A stretch of 64,000 nt of DNA, taken from the NCBI RefSeq assembly GCF_905475395.1, contig NC_058337.1, positions 100,310,368 through 100,374,367 of the forward strand. The letters are read 5' to 3'. The notes beneath the pieces are model-generated. The model was given only the letters and a program-made list of their open reading frames with translations. It ran no database searches and was not told the DNA's origin. Positions 36,086-47,446 of the stretch are shown piece by piece (positions within the stretch are counted from its first letter, which is position 1; the number at the start of each line of letters is the position of its first letter). The translations under genes were made by a program, and so were the position numbers. This DNA comes from Chrysoperla carnea. Its lineage: Eukaryota > Arthropoda > Insecta > Neuroptera > Chrysopidae.

Positions 36086-39000
36086 TAGACTTGAATGGTC
36101 TATAAATATTCCGGAAATTTAGAGATTTTGTAAAATTTAAAAAAACCTTGACATTAAATGAATATTATTGTAGCTATACAATGATTAATACCTATGATGA
36201 ATCACACGCGTGTAATTAAAACGCAATCCAATAGAATGTTTCTCCAATAATAAACACATTAATTACAATTAGTCACCTTATACAAAACCAATTGTTTTGT
36301 ATAATTACATAAAATTTCTCTTTTAAAAATATGTCATGTTATCATTTTTTTTAAATTATATTTTTTATTTTGTAAACATAATTTTTCATTTTTAAATCAC
36401 AACCAGTTATTTATTTATTTATACTGTATCACAAATTAATGATAAAATATTTCCTAATTAAAACAATTCCAATAATGAATATGATTAATAAAATTATTTT
36501 AATTACAAAATATTTATTAATACTTTGCATTGTTGATCGTATTACCCTATTTAAATAAAATTTAATCTTTTTTTTTTTTTTTGTAGATAGTTAAAGTATT
36601 ATTCAACACAGTATCTTCAGTTAAAAAATTAATTAAAAATCCGATATCAGAATTTATAAGAATTGCTTACTATTATTCTGGGCATGATTTTCATTTTTTA
36701 TTTTAAATAATACAAGAGTCCACCCATACACTCCAGAAGCTATCCATAAGATTTTATGACCATTGATTTTTAAATTTTTTTGATACGTTGGTAGCGATTT
36801 TTTTTTTCCTTGACTGATCAAATACTGTAAACTCTTTGTAGGCCATCATGAAATTTCGGTGATCAATGAATTAAAACTCTAAAGATATTCAATCGGGTTT
36901 AACTGAATTGTAACGAAAAACAAAAATTCGTTGAAAAAACTGTATTTACAATGGACTCTTGACCGAAATTCGTAACTTACTATTAATTCAATTTTATTAG
37001 GGCGCGTTTGTTTTAGAAGTTTTCATGTTAGAAATCTTTTACACACAATTTCTTCTTATTTCGAAAGCCGCATGAATCGCTCAAAAAAAGTTTGATAAAC
37101 AATTTTTAGTTGAACATCTTTAACAGCAATATACTATTAATAAGGGAATCGCTGAAAAGAGTACTGTGCGTAAGAGGTTTGAAACAGAGAATTTATTTTT
37201 ATTTTTGCAAATATTCACAAATATTTATGTATTTTGAACACAAAGTCAAACATGACTAAGGAGCAGGCTGAATTTTATCACATTAGTTTTGAATAATAAT
37301 ACCAGTATGTTCTGTTAACTGTGACAGGGAGAAAAATTGTATATAAAACAAGAACAATACAAAGAATTAATTTGTTAATTAACAAAGAATTATTTGTTGG
37401 TTAGAAAATTTATAATTTGTCTCTATTGTTTTTTAACACAATTTTGTTTTTTAAATAATTGAGCAAACTTCTTAAAATTATCTAAACTGTATTAATACTA
37501 ACGTAAAATAATTTTAAAAATACCTTGTTGAAATAGTGAACTTGAATCTTAAATTCTCTTCAGTAATTTTCGCTAGTTCGTGATTTGAATTTCTTATTAA
37601 TAGTGAAAAAATAAATCGGACAACGAATTTCCTCCAATTGTTCATATTCTTCACATATTCGATAATATGTGAAAATTAGGTTTAAGTTCTAAATTCTCCT
37701 TAAGATAAAAACTCCAAGATTTAAAATGAATATAAAAGTTTTGAAATGCGGTTTTACAAGTATTCGCAAATTTTACTGCGTTACTTTTTGCGTCGAGTGC
37801 ATTTACTTATATATCACGCTTACTTCTTTTAATATAAAAATCACTCAAATTTCAGCGAAAATTTTAGAAGAGTTAATTTTTAATTATTTAATGATTCAAT
37901 TTTGAGTAAAATATTTAACCATACGATCAAAATATACACAAGCGTGAAAATAATTGAACACAATTTTAAATAATAATAAAAAAAATTAAAACTATAATCT
38001 TACAAATTATAAAAGAAAACTTATATCAATTCAATTGATTTAAATAACAAAATTAAATTGTTTCACATTGCTTTCAATTCTTAATTAACAATTTTTTTTA
38101 CATAAAAATTAAATATTATAAATAATGGAATGTTGTCAGACTTATCATTATTTAAAAGAAAAAACTTAACATTAAATATCATAATGGAAGAATACGTGTT
38201 TGTTACAGAAAAATCTGTATAAATAACTATTCAGTTTAATCGTGACATCTAATTCACAATATTCAATAATATTTTTCGTTTTTTCAAAACATCATATACA
38301 TAAATCTCTATGAAATATTTGATCTGAATTCAAAACGCATTTCTCGATAGATTTTCCAATGAACTGAATGCACAAGATTTTCCTTATAATGTATTCGGCT
38401 TGTGTTGGATGCCACCGAATCGATTATTTCCGAATACTCAAAATGTCATTGCTATTTATTGACATGTCAGCATTGTCAGATACATTCGTGAAGGAGATCG
38501 TGACTCGGGAACCAACCCAGCTCGAAGGTCTTCTGAAAAATTAAGAGGGAGTAGGTAGTAGATACTGCGTGTTCCATTTAAAACCAGAGGGTCGAGGCCA
38601 ACGGGCAAAGAATGTTCGTTGTATAGTTTTGAATACACATTAATTTTGAAAATTATTTTTCAAGAAATCTAGTTAAAAGAAGATAAAATAAGTCTATCTA
38701 TTGAGCAGAGTATGTCGAGTTATCAGTATAAGATTACTTACTATAGATTTCAGACTCGATGAACGAAAAGCTTTGAGTAAATTGAGTAAATTACGTAAAG
38801 TATTATAATAAAATGTCGCGTCGGTAATAAATAAATTTAATCAAGTTACTATGTTAGATACATTTTATTTCCCAGAAAATCCAATTTCAGGATCAAAATT
38901 ACGTCGTACACTGAGTAAGCTATCAAATATTTCAAAGACATATGTTGTATATGAATTATTGTATTTTCAAATTTTATAAATTCGTTCATCTATCTAAATC

Positions 39001-39890
39001 GAATACATTAAATTTCTAAACAAATGCTATACTTTTCGATTTTTGTACAAATTCAATTTAAAAATTTTCTATCTAATAGGGAGTTAGGTTGGCTTAAAAT
39101 AACAGGCAGGTTGTTTTTGTACATTTTTTAAAGTTTTGTTCTTTGGTTATTACAAAATATTATCTAAATAATCTTGGTTTAAAACAGAACAAAATTAGAA
39201 CTGTAAGACACGCGTCATTATGACACCATCAGATTCAATAAAATATCATGATTTCTATTTGATTCTGGAAATAGGTTTTTTGTTTCTCAAAATTGTATAC
39301 CAATACACAGACTTGTATTAAATATGGACCCATAGTGTTATTATAAAAAAAATACCGCCCGTCTGCAGACAGCTTTAATATCGAGAACCTTAAGTATTTT
39401 GTCAACTAATAATGAAGTTTGCAATGAAATATTATGTATTGTTTGTTTTATTTATTTATTATCTATTAATTTTATTGTGATTTAGGCGCTGTCTAGTGAT
39501 AGGAACTTATTACTATATACTATAGACTAAAAAAGAATTTCTGCCATCTAAATATAGTTCGTATTTGTATTCGGGTCTCGTATAGTCAACAAAATATCCA
39601 CGGTTCTCGGCTTAATATCAGGTTAAATGAATTCACATAAAGCTATCATTTTAATAATAGCGCTGTGTTGTATATGCGGTCTATATTGATTTAATAAATT
39701 TGTGTATCGACGGTTTAATTGCTTACTACCTGAATTGAGCGAAGATGTAATCAATCAGATTCTAAATAGTAATGACAGTGATCGAGTCTTTATACACTAG
39801 AAAAACATTTGTATTTACCAAGATACTTTATATTTTTTTATGATTAAGTATCTGAGAAACTCAACCTTAATTATTAGGTATATAGGCGGG

Positions 39891-40442
39891 ATGATAGAAC
39901 ATTTGAGATTCGTTTATTTTCGAGCAAGACAGAGCGAGATTTGTTTTTTTGCATGCGATTCAGGAAGTCAATTATAAAATTTGTAACCCATTTTAATACT
40001 ATACAATTCATGAACTTTTGTTTGCATCGCCAGGATGCATTTTCGCAAGTTCATCGTATATAGTTAACGAAATCGGTCAAGTTATGTACTAGGGGTTTTC
40101 GATGTCACTGATCACGAATATGATGTTCAAAAGCTTCCTCGATATCCCGGTAACCAGGACGAACTGGTTGTACAACTCATTTCCAGGAGTATCTCTAAAT
40201 TGTTGTAAAATACATACAAAATCATTACCCGGGAGATTTTCGAGGTCGCAGATCACGAATTTGATGTCTAAACTACTCCCTAGATCAACCTGGGAACCAG
40301 AGTACTCTAGTTTATCACAAAACGTATCCAAAATCGAATTCAAATTTTATAATTGACTTTCTGAATCAAATGCAAAAAATCGCAGCTCGATCTATCTTGT
40401 CCGAAAAAAAAAAGATCTCAAACCGTTTTTCGTGTTCTATCG
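39891..40442. mobile_element. TIR element enclosing two tandem units
   Basis: Inverted arms of about 90-100 bp (39891-39982 and 40338-40442) share ATGATAGAAC, a GAGCAAGACAGAGCGAG-like block and AAGTCAATTATAAAATTTG. Between them are two direct units with a period of 141 bp, each containing GATCACGAAT preceded by a TCGCTGA-like core (40110 and 40251). Two overlapping opposite-strand frames (84 codons each) are shadows of these repeats. The arrangement matches the element at 41684-42343. Confidence 0.7.
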
Positions 40443-40827
40443 TCTACAAAACTTGAGTTTCTATAGTTTATATAGAGAAACTTTTTACAACCTAGCCAGT
40501 AGGAATCGATCTATATGATTTAGAAAACAGTATTAGAAAACCGTTTGAACGATACATATATAGTTCAGTCTATTTTAACTTTAGCTATACAAAGTAATTT
40601 TTCTAAATAAATATAAATGATTTGATGAATCGAATTAACGAAAATTTTTTAATTGAATTTGAATGATTCGTTGAAATGAAAATGTAATTAATGAAAAAAA
40701 TGATGATTTTTGGTACATTTTTGTATCACCTTTGTTTGTTGTTGCTGAATGTTAATATCATAGTTATAGAACAGTGAAGTTTAAACGAAAATATCTTAAC
40801 TTCTTTATGATCGTGTATGCAACGCAC

Positions 40828-43800
40828 TTATTTAATACAACAAAATTTCCTCCATAAAGGTGTTCGATGACACATTTGTCTGCGACGTAATGCAGTGAGT
40901 ATTGCTTGATCGAATGCATCTTTTAAATGAACACATGTTAATGCTGATGTTTCAATATAAGGCGCTTCTAAACGTTCAGCTAAACGTAATGCATCTGTTG
41001 GTGATACTGGACTTTGTCCACTTTGTATTAGACCATGCACAGTCGGTGCATGATCTCTGAGATCCGCTTGTGTTCCCACTAATACAATAGGTACATCTAA
41101 TGCTGTTAATTCGTTCGCCCAACGTGTACATGCTGATTGAAAGCTTGATGGTCGGACTACAGAAAAACATAACATGAAAACGTCTGTGTCAGGATAACAC
41201 AAACCACGTAATGGGTCAAGTTCATTCTGTAAATAAAAAAATTTATTTAGACGTCAGAATTTTTTTAGAAATGAATAAAAGATTTGTAAGTATCACGATC
41301 CAGGCATCAAAATAATATAACATTTGTACAATAAACTTCCTTTTTAAGTTAATTATTGAAATACTATGTCAACCCTCAAAAATCCTTCCCTTCCGAACTT
41401 CTGCCCCATGCAGGATAACTTTTGAAGGTTCGTAGTTCAGAAGGGAAGGATTTTTGAGGGTTGAGCCCAGAAGAACTTTTGATCAGCATGATCAAAACTA
41501 CCTTAATTCATAGTTTTCAAAAAATTTTAACCGAAATCAAAAATTTAACCGAATTCAAAATCAATATAATATTGCTTTGCCCCGGGCCCTTTTCGGCTCT
41601 GCTTTGGTCCTGTTTGTACCTTGTGCAATTCTTCCTGGTTATTGATTTCCACTTGAGTAATTGTCTTAGAAATGAGACACTGGAGTTCAAAAATTTGAAC
41701 AGTAAGACGGATTTAAATGCGATTTTCTGCATTCGATTCGTTAGAGCATACAGAAATTTTGTGACCTAAATTGATTTATAAGAAATTAAAAATATACAAT
41801 TTGCATAAATAATATACATTTTATAATTGCATTTTAAATTGACCGTAAAAACTAAATTCACAATTCGGTTAATAGTGACGAAAATGATTCCAAACTTGTT
41901 ACTCGAGTGTTTTTGGGGTCGCTAAACAGGAATATCGCGACAGAATGGGTTTCTGAAATACCTGGTGCCCAAAATGAGGCTCCAAGAGTTTTCGAGAAAA
42001 TCGTTATATAATCAGGTTAAACTCGTTTATCTGGGGATTTTTGGGGTCGCTGAACCCGAATATCGCAGAATTGGTCTACGAGGTACCTGGTATCCATGAT
42101 GAACCTATTATATGAGTTTTTATTATATTTTTCACGTCATATTAATATTAATTCACTGAGACAACGAGGATACTATTCACTTTGGACATCAGGTACCTCT
42201 GAGACAATTCTGTCGCGACATTCGAGTCTAAATCAGTCAATTTAAAATGCAATTATAAAATGCATATTCTTTATGAAAATTATAAATCAATTTCCCACAA
42301 AATCCGCATTCAAATTCGTCCTGCTGTTCAAATTTTTCGAACTTTGATTGTTTATGTTTATCTTTGATTTGTTTTGTGTTTCTTTTCCACGACTATAATT
42401 AGTAATGCAAAAGAGTATAAAACATTTCTAACAAATCGTTTAACAGATCTTAATCTACTATAAATAATATTAATTAAATGTAATTATTACACTTGATTTC
42501 ATTGCAAAAAATAAAAGTGATATTTAAAATAAATAAGTACGGTAATTATGTAAATGAATTTCTCAAGGTGAAATCTATAGGGTGGATCTTTTTAATCGAT
42601 AATAGAAAAAATCATTTACGATTACTAAAAAAATGTCAACACTACTTTTCCCAGTTTAGCTTCTCTATATCTCTTGCTTGTATCAAAAATTGAATTTGTA
42701 GCTTAACTTTCTCAAGTATAGTTCGATTTTTACATTAAATTTTTGACTAATAAGATGCTTGTTTTAATGCCGTACCCAAGGTGGCTTAATACATAACATC
42801 GAAGACCAAATCAAGGTATTTAAAAGAAGTCCCTCTTTAAAGAAAACATTGCCCCTCTATAAAGATATTTAAATGAGATAGTGACCCAAATTAAAATCAA
42901 GGCTAATGGAAGTGCCAAAAAAACCGCTCAATCGTACTATATCAACCCCAATAGAGTCAAAGCCAACCCTTAGAAAACCTGGGTATTTGAATAACAAGGC
43001 TAACGTAAGGGGGGGAAAAGTGCAGAGTTGTGATAATTCAACCCATCAGAAGCATAGAAAACTCATAGAATGCCCAAATGATAGTGTTAACGCAAGGGAT
43101 AAAAACTCGAAGATGTTCTACGGTTGCCCATGATTCTGATGGGGTTAGGTTAGCATGGATCTGTCGTTATTTTTGCCCTTACGATAGTCCTCTGATTGAA
43201 ATATCCCGGCTTTATACGAGTTAGTCATGCCTCTAATGGAGACAAGTTAGCACCGGTCTGCGGGTTTTTTGGCATTAATCTAGTGTTCGAATTGCATCTG
43301 ATTGGGTTGAGTTAACACAGGCCAGAGAAATAGACATCCTTAAAAGACCCATTCTTGGCATTAACTTAACCCCTCAAATCGATTCTCATTTCATCCTTCA
43401 AGCTCAATTTTGAGAGGATGTACTGAGGTTCTTCTTCTTTCATCAATCTACTTTATATCTAATTATAACTAAGGAAGAGGGGGCATTACGAGTGTCGTCA
43501 GGATCAGTTTCCAGGCCCATTTATACGGCTATATAGTTGTCCAATAAATATTTCAAATTACTTGTTTACCCACAAATAATTAGATAATTATGTGTTATAT
43601 AACTTAATTTACATAACTTCGCCAATTGGAAAATTTTTTTAAAACTTAACTTCTTTTAGAAATCATTTGTTTTTAATTTCATTCAAATTTAGCTCGAAAA
43701 AATTTTTAAATAATCAAATCTCTCTCACCAAATTTAAAAAATGAAAACTCAATTTTCCTGGAAAATTTGTAATTGTTGTATTTAAATGAAAGCTTACCTG

Positions 43801-44170
43801 ACCAGCTGTATCACAGAGTTGAATATTAATTGGTTGTCCATCAACTTGAACAATTACTGTAAATAAATTCAAAATTAAAATGATTTAAACAAAAATAATC
43901 TATCAAAAAGAAAAAATTGAAAAATTAAAGAAAAAGAAACGTACCACTATAATTGTCAAAAGCTGTCGGAACATATTCTTTGGGAAAAGTATCATTACTA
44001 TAAGAAACAGCTAATGACGTTTTACCCACAGCTCCATCACCCACTAAAACACATTTTAATTGCTTTTGTGCCTTTGTTTTTGACTTTCTCGATTTAAATA
44101 TAATTGCTTGATGTTGTTTGAGTAATGGTTGTTTTGTACAATTCATAATTGTTGTTGATCGTGGTGGCAT
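40828..44170 (-). CDS. RhoU: RhoU/Wrch-like atypical Rho GTPase, 3 exons, 227 aa
   Basis: Small GTPase of the RhoU/RhoV branch, which acts on actin, focal adhesions and membrane traffic downstream of Cdc42-like signals. Exons on the minus strand are 44170-43945, 43856-43798 and 41226-40828, with GT-AG introns and closing phases. It has an N-terminal extension of about 35 basic and polar residues, P-loop GDGAVGKTS (44-52), switch [12 protein letters not shown] (65-75), DTAGQ (91-95), [22 protein letters not shown] (147-150) and the SAL motif in YIETSAL (about 191). The C-terminus [10 protein letters not shown] lacks a standard CAAX box but has the paired cysteines that in RhoU are palmitoylated. 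Insert [12 protein letters not shown] sits in the Rho insert region. Intron 2 (2.57 kb) contains a TIR element and a hairpin; intron 1 is short (88 bp). RhoV is the alternative name; family call is firm. Confidence 0.93.
41370..41463. repeat. 29-bp-arm hairpin in RhoU intron 2
   Basis: CAACCCTCAAAAATCCTTCC followed by CTTCCGAACT is followed about 35 bases later by its inverse (AGTTCAGAAG, then GGAAGGATTTTTGAGGGTTG), with one mismatch. In an unspliced RhoU transcript this would form a stable stem. It may be a very short MITE. Confidence 0.85.
41684..42343. mobile_element. TIR element with two internal 128-bp tandem units, in RhoU intron 2
   Basis: The left arm begins AGTTCAAAAATTTGAACAG and its inverse CTGTTCAAATTTTTCGAACT ends the element. 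The arms also share AAATTGATTTATAA and TTTTATAATTGCATTTTAAA. The interior has two units whose TTTTTGGGGTCGCT cores start 128 bp apart (41915 and 42043), each followed by GAATATCGC and a TACCTGGT block. The same core occurs in the element at 39891-40442 and in the 2-kb palindrome. A plus-strand 102-codon frame crossing the left arm is not a gene. Confidence 0.75.
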
Positions 44171-46111
44171 TTACATTGAATTTTATATCGAAAATAAATA
44201 AACAAATAATAAAAAAAAAAAAAAAACAATTTTCCCGAATTGAGACTACTAACACTAAAAACACGTCATACTATTCACTGACGACATTTTGTACTTGGAT
44301 GATAATAATATACCTTTATATGATTCACACACCTGTTTAGTTCTAAAAAAAATAGTCTACAAAAAAAACAGGTATATGTACTGTCAGTTATTGTGATTGA
44401 AGGCATTGCGTATAAAACTTATTTATGTTATAGATCAGTGATTTTCAACAGGTGATACCACTTGGCATATAAGCGATATGATCCACAGTAAACGTAGGTT
44501 ATATTCATGGGTCCCCGGGAGGGGGTACAAGTGCACCATTTGTCGGGAACAAAAATACTCAGAAAAACATTAAGAATTTGAATTAAAACTTAAGGTGTCT
44601 AGATTTTTGTCCAAATTTGCTTATTCTCAATAAATTCAGTGCTAAGCTAATTTTAAAATATGACAAAGATGAGTCCCACGGACCCAAGTCCCAATGGACA
44701 ATTTTTTTTTTTATAAACTAGCATTAGTGGCTTATTATATAGTAATTATAATAATTATTACGGTCAAGCTTGAAATTGATATCGATCGATTTTTTCTTAT
44801 TATTACCGGAATATTATCGAATAAAAACTGAAATCAATTTGTCCGACATTTGATAAAACACATAAAAATTATGTCTCAATCGGGGAGGTAATCATAAAAC
44901 TTTTAAATGGTGAAAAATGGCCTTTTATTTTATTACATACAGAATACTTTTATTAATCTTATATATCAATTTGATTGAATTTATAAGAAAACGCATGTCA
45001 CCAGAGAACTACCTTAATTAGTTTCAGTTAATTAATTCAATTAACTGAAATATAAAAATTAATTTCTGAATAGGGCATATTTACCATATTACTATATACT
45101 ACAGGTACTTTTTCACAAATAATGTTATAAATTCTTTAAAAATTCAATAGACCTTTTTCACATTTTTTTTTCTTTTTTATAAATGAAAGTAAATGTCTTG
45201 ATAAATGGGCTAATTTTTTCCCCCGATTTTTTTTAAGCCATATGACCGAGAAAACAGACAATGAAAATCATTAAAATTCAAATTGGCGAAAACGATCCAG
45301 AAACACACGATGTTACACGAAGGTTGGTTTGACGTCATTTAAACTTGATAATAGTGATATATTAATACAACTGTTGACACTGTTTTATTGTCATTGCTTG
45401 TCGGATTGACATCACAGATCACGTGTGCGGTGGAGCCAAAAAAAATCGTTTTAAAATATTTCAAATATTGTGACTTTTTTACAATTTTTTTCATAGTGTT
45501 TTTATTGTTAAAAATGCGTAATTTTTGAGTTACAGGCTCTACTCGACCTATATTTTCATAAAAAATTATCAAAAAGCATTTCTGTTTTTCATGAAAAAGG
45601 TCTATTTATATCATTATGATAAAAAATAACAATTTAATCAGAACATATGTGGCCAAGTCTTTAAAGATCATATCTAGTATTTATTTTTGTTTCTAAGCTT
45701 TCATAAACTCTTTATATTTTCAGGCATTATTAGTAAATTGACGTTTAATTCTATTATTAATAAATCAAATTTATCGTATTTGTTGAGTGTCTCTGTTTTA
45801 TAACTACTTTTCAGATATTTACTTTGTATAATTCAAACATCTGTTCATAATCTATTGCATTGTTACTATCTATACATTACACAAGTTAAAATGAGATAAA
45901 AACAACAATAAAATACTTAGCGAGACAAGCCGACTCCAACCGATTATCACATTATTCTTGAATGTAGCTACAAAATTTTTAATATATTCTCATACCAACT
46001 TAATTGTAAAATTCTTTCAACAACCCTTGTTACGTCTTTTTTAATACAAGTTTGAAGTTGTCAAATGAAAATTTTTTAATCATAAAACATTATTTAAAAT
46101 AATTAAGGAAA
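44171..46111. other. Intergenic region between divergent RhoU and CSN2
   Basis: The two genes are transcribed away from each other, so this 1.9-kb stretch should hold both promoters. No TATA or initiator could be assigned with confidence. It contains the second copy of the 0.7-kb dispersed repeat (44906-45604) and a poly-A run at 44211-44226. Confidence 0.5.
44906..45604 (+). repeat. Dispersed 0.7-kb repeat, copy 2
   Basis: Same orientation as 4532-5236 and very similar along its whole length, including the internal inverted ends AATAGACCTTTTTCAC and TGAAAAAGGTCTATT. It begins AAATGGTGAAAAATGGCC in this copy. A 77-codon minus-strand frame inside it is not supported as a gene. Confidence 0.85.
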
Positions 46112-47446
46112 ATGTCAGACAATGATGATGATTTTATGTGTGATGAAGAAGAAGATTATGGTCTAGAATATTCAGAAGATAGTAATTCGGAACCAGATGT
46201 CGATTTGGAAAACCAGTATTATAATAGTAAAGCTTTAAAAGAAGATGATCCGAAAACAGCTTTGGTATCATTTCAAAAAGTGTTGGATCTCGAAGGTGGT
46301 GAAAAAGGTGAATGGGGTTTTAAAGCATTAAAACAAATGATTAAAATCAATTTTAAACTTGGTGATTATTCCGAAATGATGTCCCGATATAAGCAACTAT
46401 TAACCTATATTAAAAGTGCGGTAACACGAAATCATAGCGAAAAATCGATCAATTCAATATTAGATTACATTTCAACATCAAAAAATATGGAATTACTTCA
46501 AGATTTTTATGAAACAACATTAGAAGCATTAAAAGATGCAAAAAATGATCGTTTATGGTTTAAAACTAATACAAAATTAGGTAAATTATATTTTGATCGT
46601 GGCGATTACAATAAATTATCGAAAATATTAAAGCAATTACATCAATCGTGTCAAACGGATGACGGAGAAGATGATCTCAAAAAAGGTACACAATTATTAG
46701 AAATTTATGCATTAGAAATTCAAATGTATACAGCACAAAAGAATAATAAAAAATTGAAAACATTGTACGAACAATCTTTACATATTAAATCAGCAATACC
46801 TCATCCATTGATTATGGGTGTAATACGTGAATGCGGTGGTAAAATGCATTTACGTGAAGGTGAATTTGAAAAAGCACATACGGATTTCTTTGAAGCATTC
46901 AAAAATTATGATGAATCCGGTAGTCCGAGACGTACAACATGTTTAAAATATTTAGTACTGGCAAACATGTTAATGAAATCCGGTATAAATCCATTCGATT
47001 CACAAGAAGCGAAACCATATAAAAATGATCCAGAAATATTGGCAATGACAAATTTAGTGATGTCCTATCAGAATAATGATATTAATGAATTTGAAAAGAT
47101 TTTAAAACAAAATCGTAAAAATATTATGGATGATCCATTCATTCGTGAACATATTGAAGATCTATTACGTAATATTCGTACACAAGTGCTTATCAAATTA
47201 ATAAAACCATATACACGTATCCATATACCATTTATATCAAAAGAACTGAATATTGATGCATCTGAAGTCGAAAGTTTACTTGTATCTTGTATTTTGGATA
47301 ATACGATACGAGGACGTATCGATCAAGTTAATCAATTGCTAGAATTAGATAAAAAATCGGTATGTGCAGCACGTTATGTAGCATTGGATAAATGGACGAA
47401 TCAATTAAGTTCATTACATTTAGCTGTCACAAATAAAATGGCATGA
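46112..47446 (+). CDS. CSN2: COP9 signalosome subunit 2 (Alien/TRIP15), 444 aa, single exon
   Basis: Scaffold subunit of the COP9 signalosome, the complex that removes NEDD8 from cullins. CSN2 helps hold the cullin-RBX1 end. The frame gives 444 residues, close to the metazoan family length of about 443. It begins [20 protein letters not shown], the acidic N-terminus typical of CSN2. It continues with [20 protein letters not shown], then helical repeats ([20 protein letters not shown]). It ends with the PCI domain, recognisable in [40 protein letters not shown] and the [18 protein letters not shown] segment. The coding region has no intron although neighbouring genes are split, which may be lineage-specific intron loss or an old retrocopy. 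An AATAAA lies 76 bases after the stop (47522). No disabling change is visible. Confidence 0.97.
   Translation: MSDNDDDFMCDEEEDYGLEYSEDSNSEPDVDLENQYYNSKALKEDDPKTALVSFQKVLDLEGGEKGEWGFKALKQMIKINFKLGDYSEMMSRYKQLLTYIKSAVTRNHSEKSINSILDYISTSKNMELLQDFYETTLEALKDAKNDRLWFKTNTKLGKLYFDRGDYNKLSKILKQLHQSCQTDDGEDDLKKGTQLLEIYALEIQMYTAQKNNKKLKTLYEQSLHIKSAIPHPLIMGVIRECGGKMHLREGEFEKAHTDFFEAFKNYDESGSPRRTTCLKYLVLANMLMKSGINPFDSQEAKPYKNDPEILAMTNLVMSYQNNDINEFEKILKQNRKNIMDDPFIREHIEDLLRNIRTQVLIKLIKPYTRIHIPFISKELNIDASEVESLLVSCILDNTIRGRIDQVNQLLELDKKSVCAARYVALDKWTNQLSSLHLAVTNKMA

Larger units (their letters stand above)
31736..40827. other. Long gene-poor stretch
   Basis: Nine kilobases with no exon I can support on either strand. 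Contents recognised: a small MITE at 33916-34082 with a partial relative at 35890-35925, two short tandem duplications (34270-34317 and 36037-36085), an isolated CAGGGTGCT terminus-like motif near 35201, and a TIR element enclosing tandem repeats at 39891-40442. The 60-codon minus-strand frame at 38456-38638 looks biased enough to be repeat-derived coding debris but shows no family motif. The remainder is AT-rich with nothing visible. Confidence 0.5.

Noticed and set aside
38456-38638. 60-codon minus-strand frame with somewhat higher GC
   Set aside because: No motif, no splice partner and no neighbours; possibly repeat debris, not enough to call.
40089-40356. Overlapping 84-codon frames on both strands
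   Set aside because: Both lie within the tandem units of a TIR element, on opposite strands over the same bases.
42906-43133. 75-codon plus-strand frame in RhoU intron 2
   Set aside because: Lies in a somewhat repetitive stretch on the strand opposite RhoU, with no recognisable domain.
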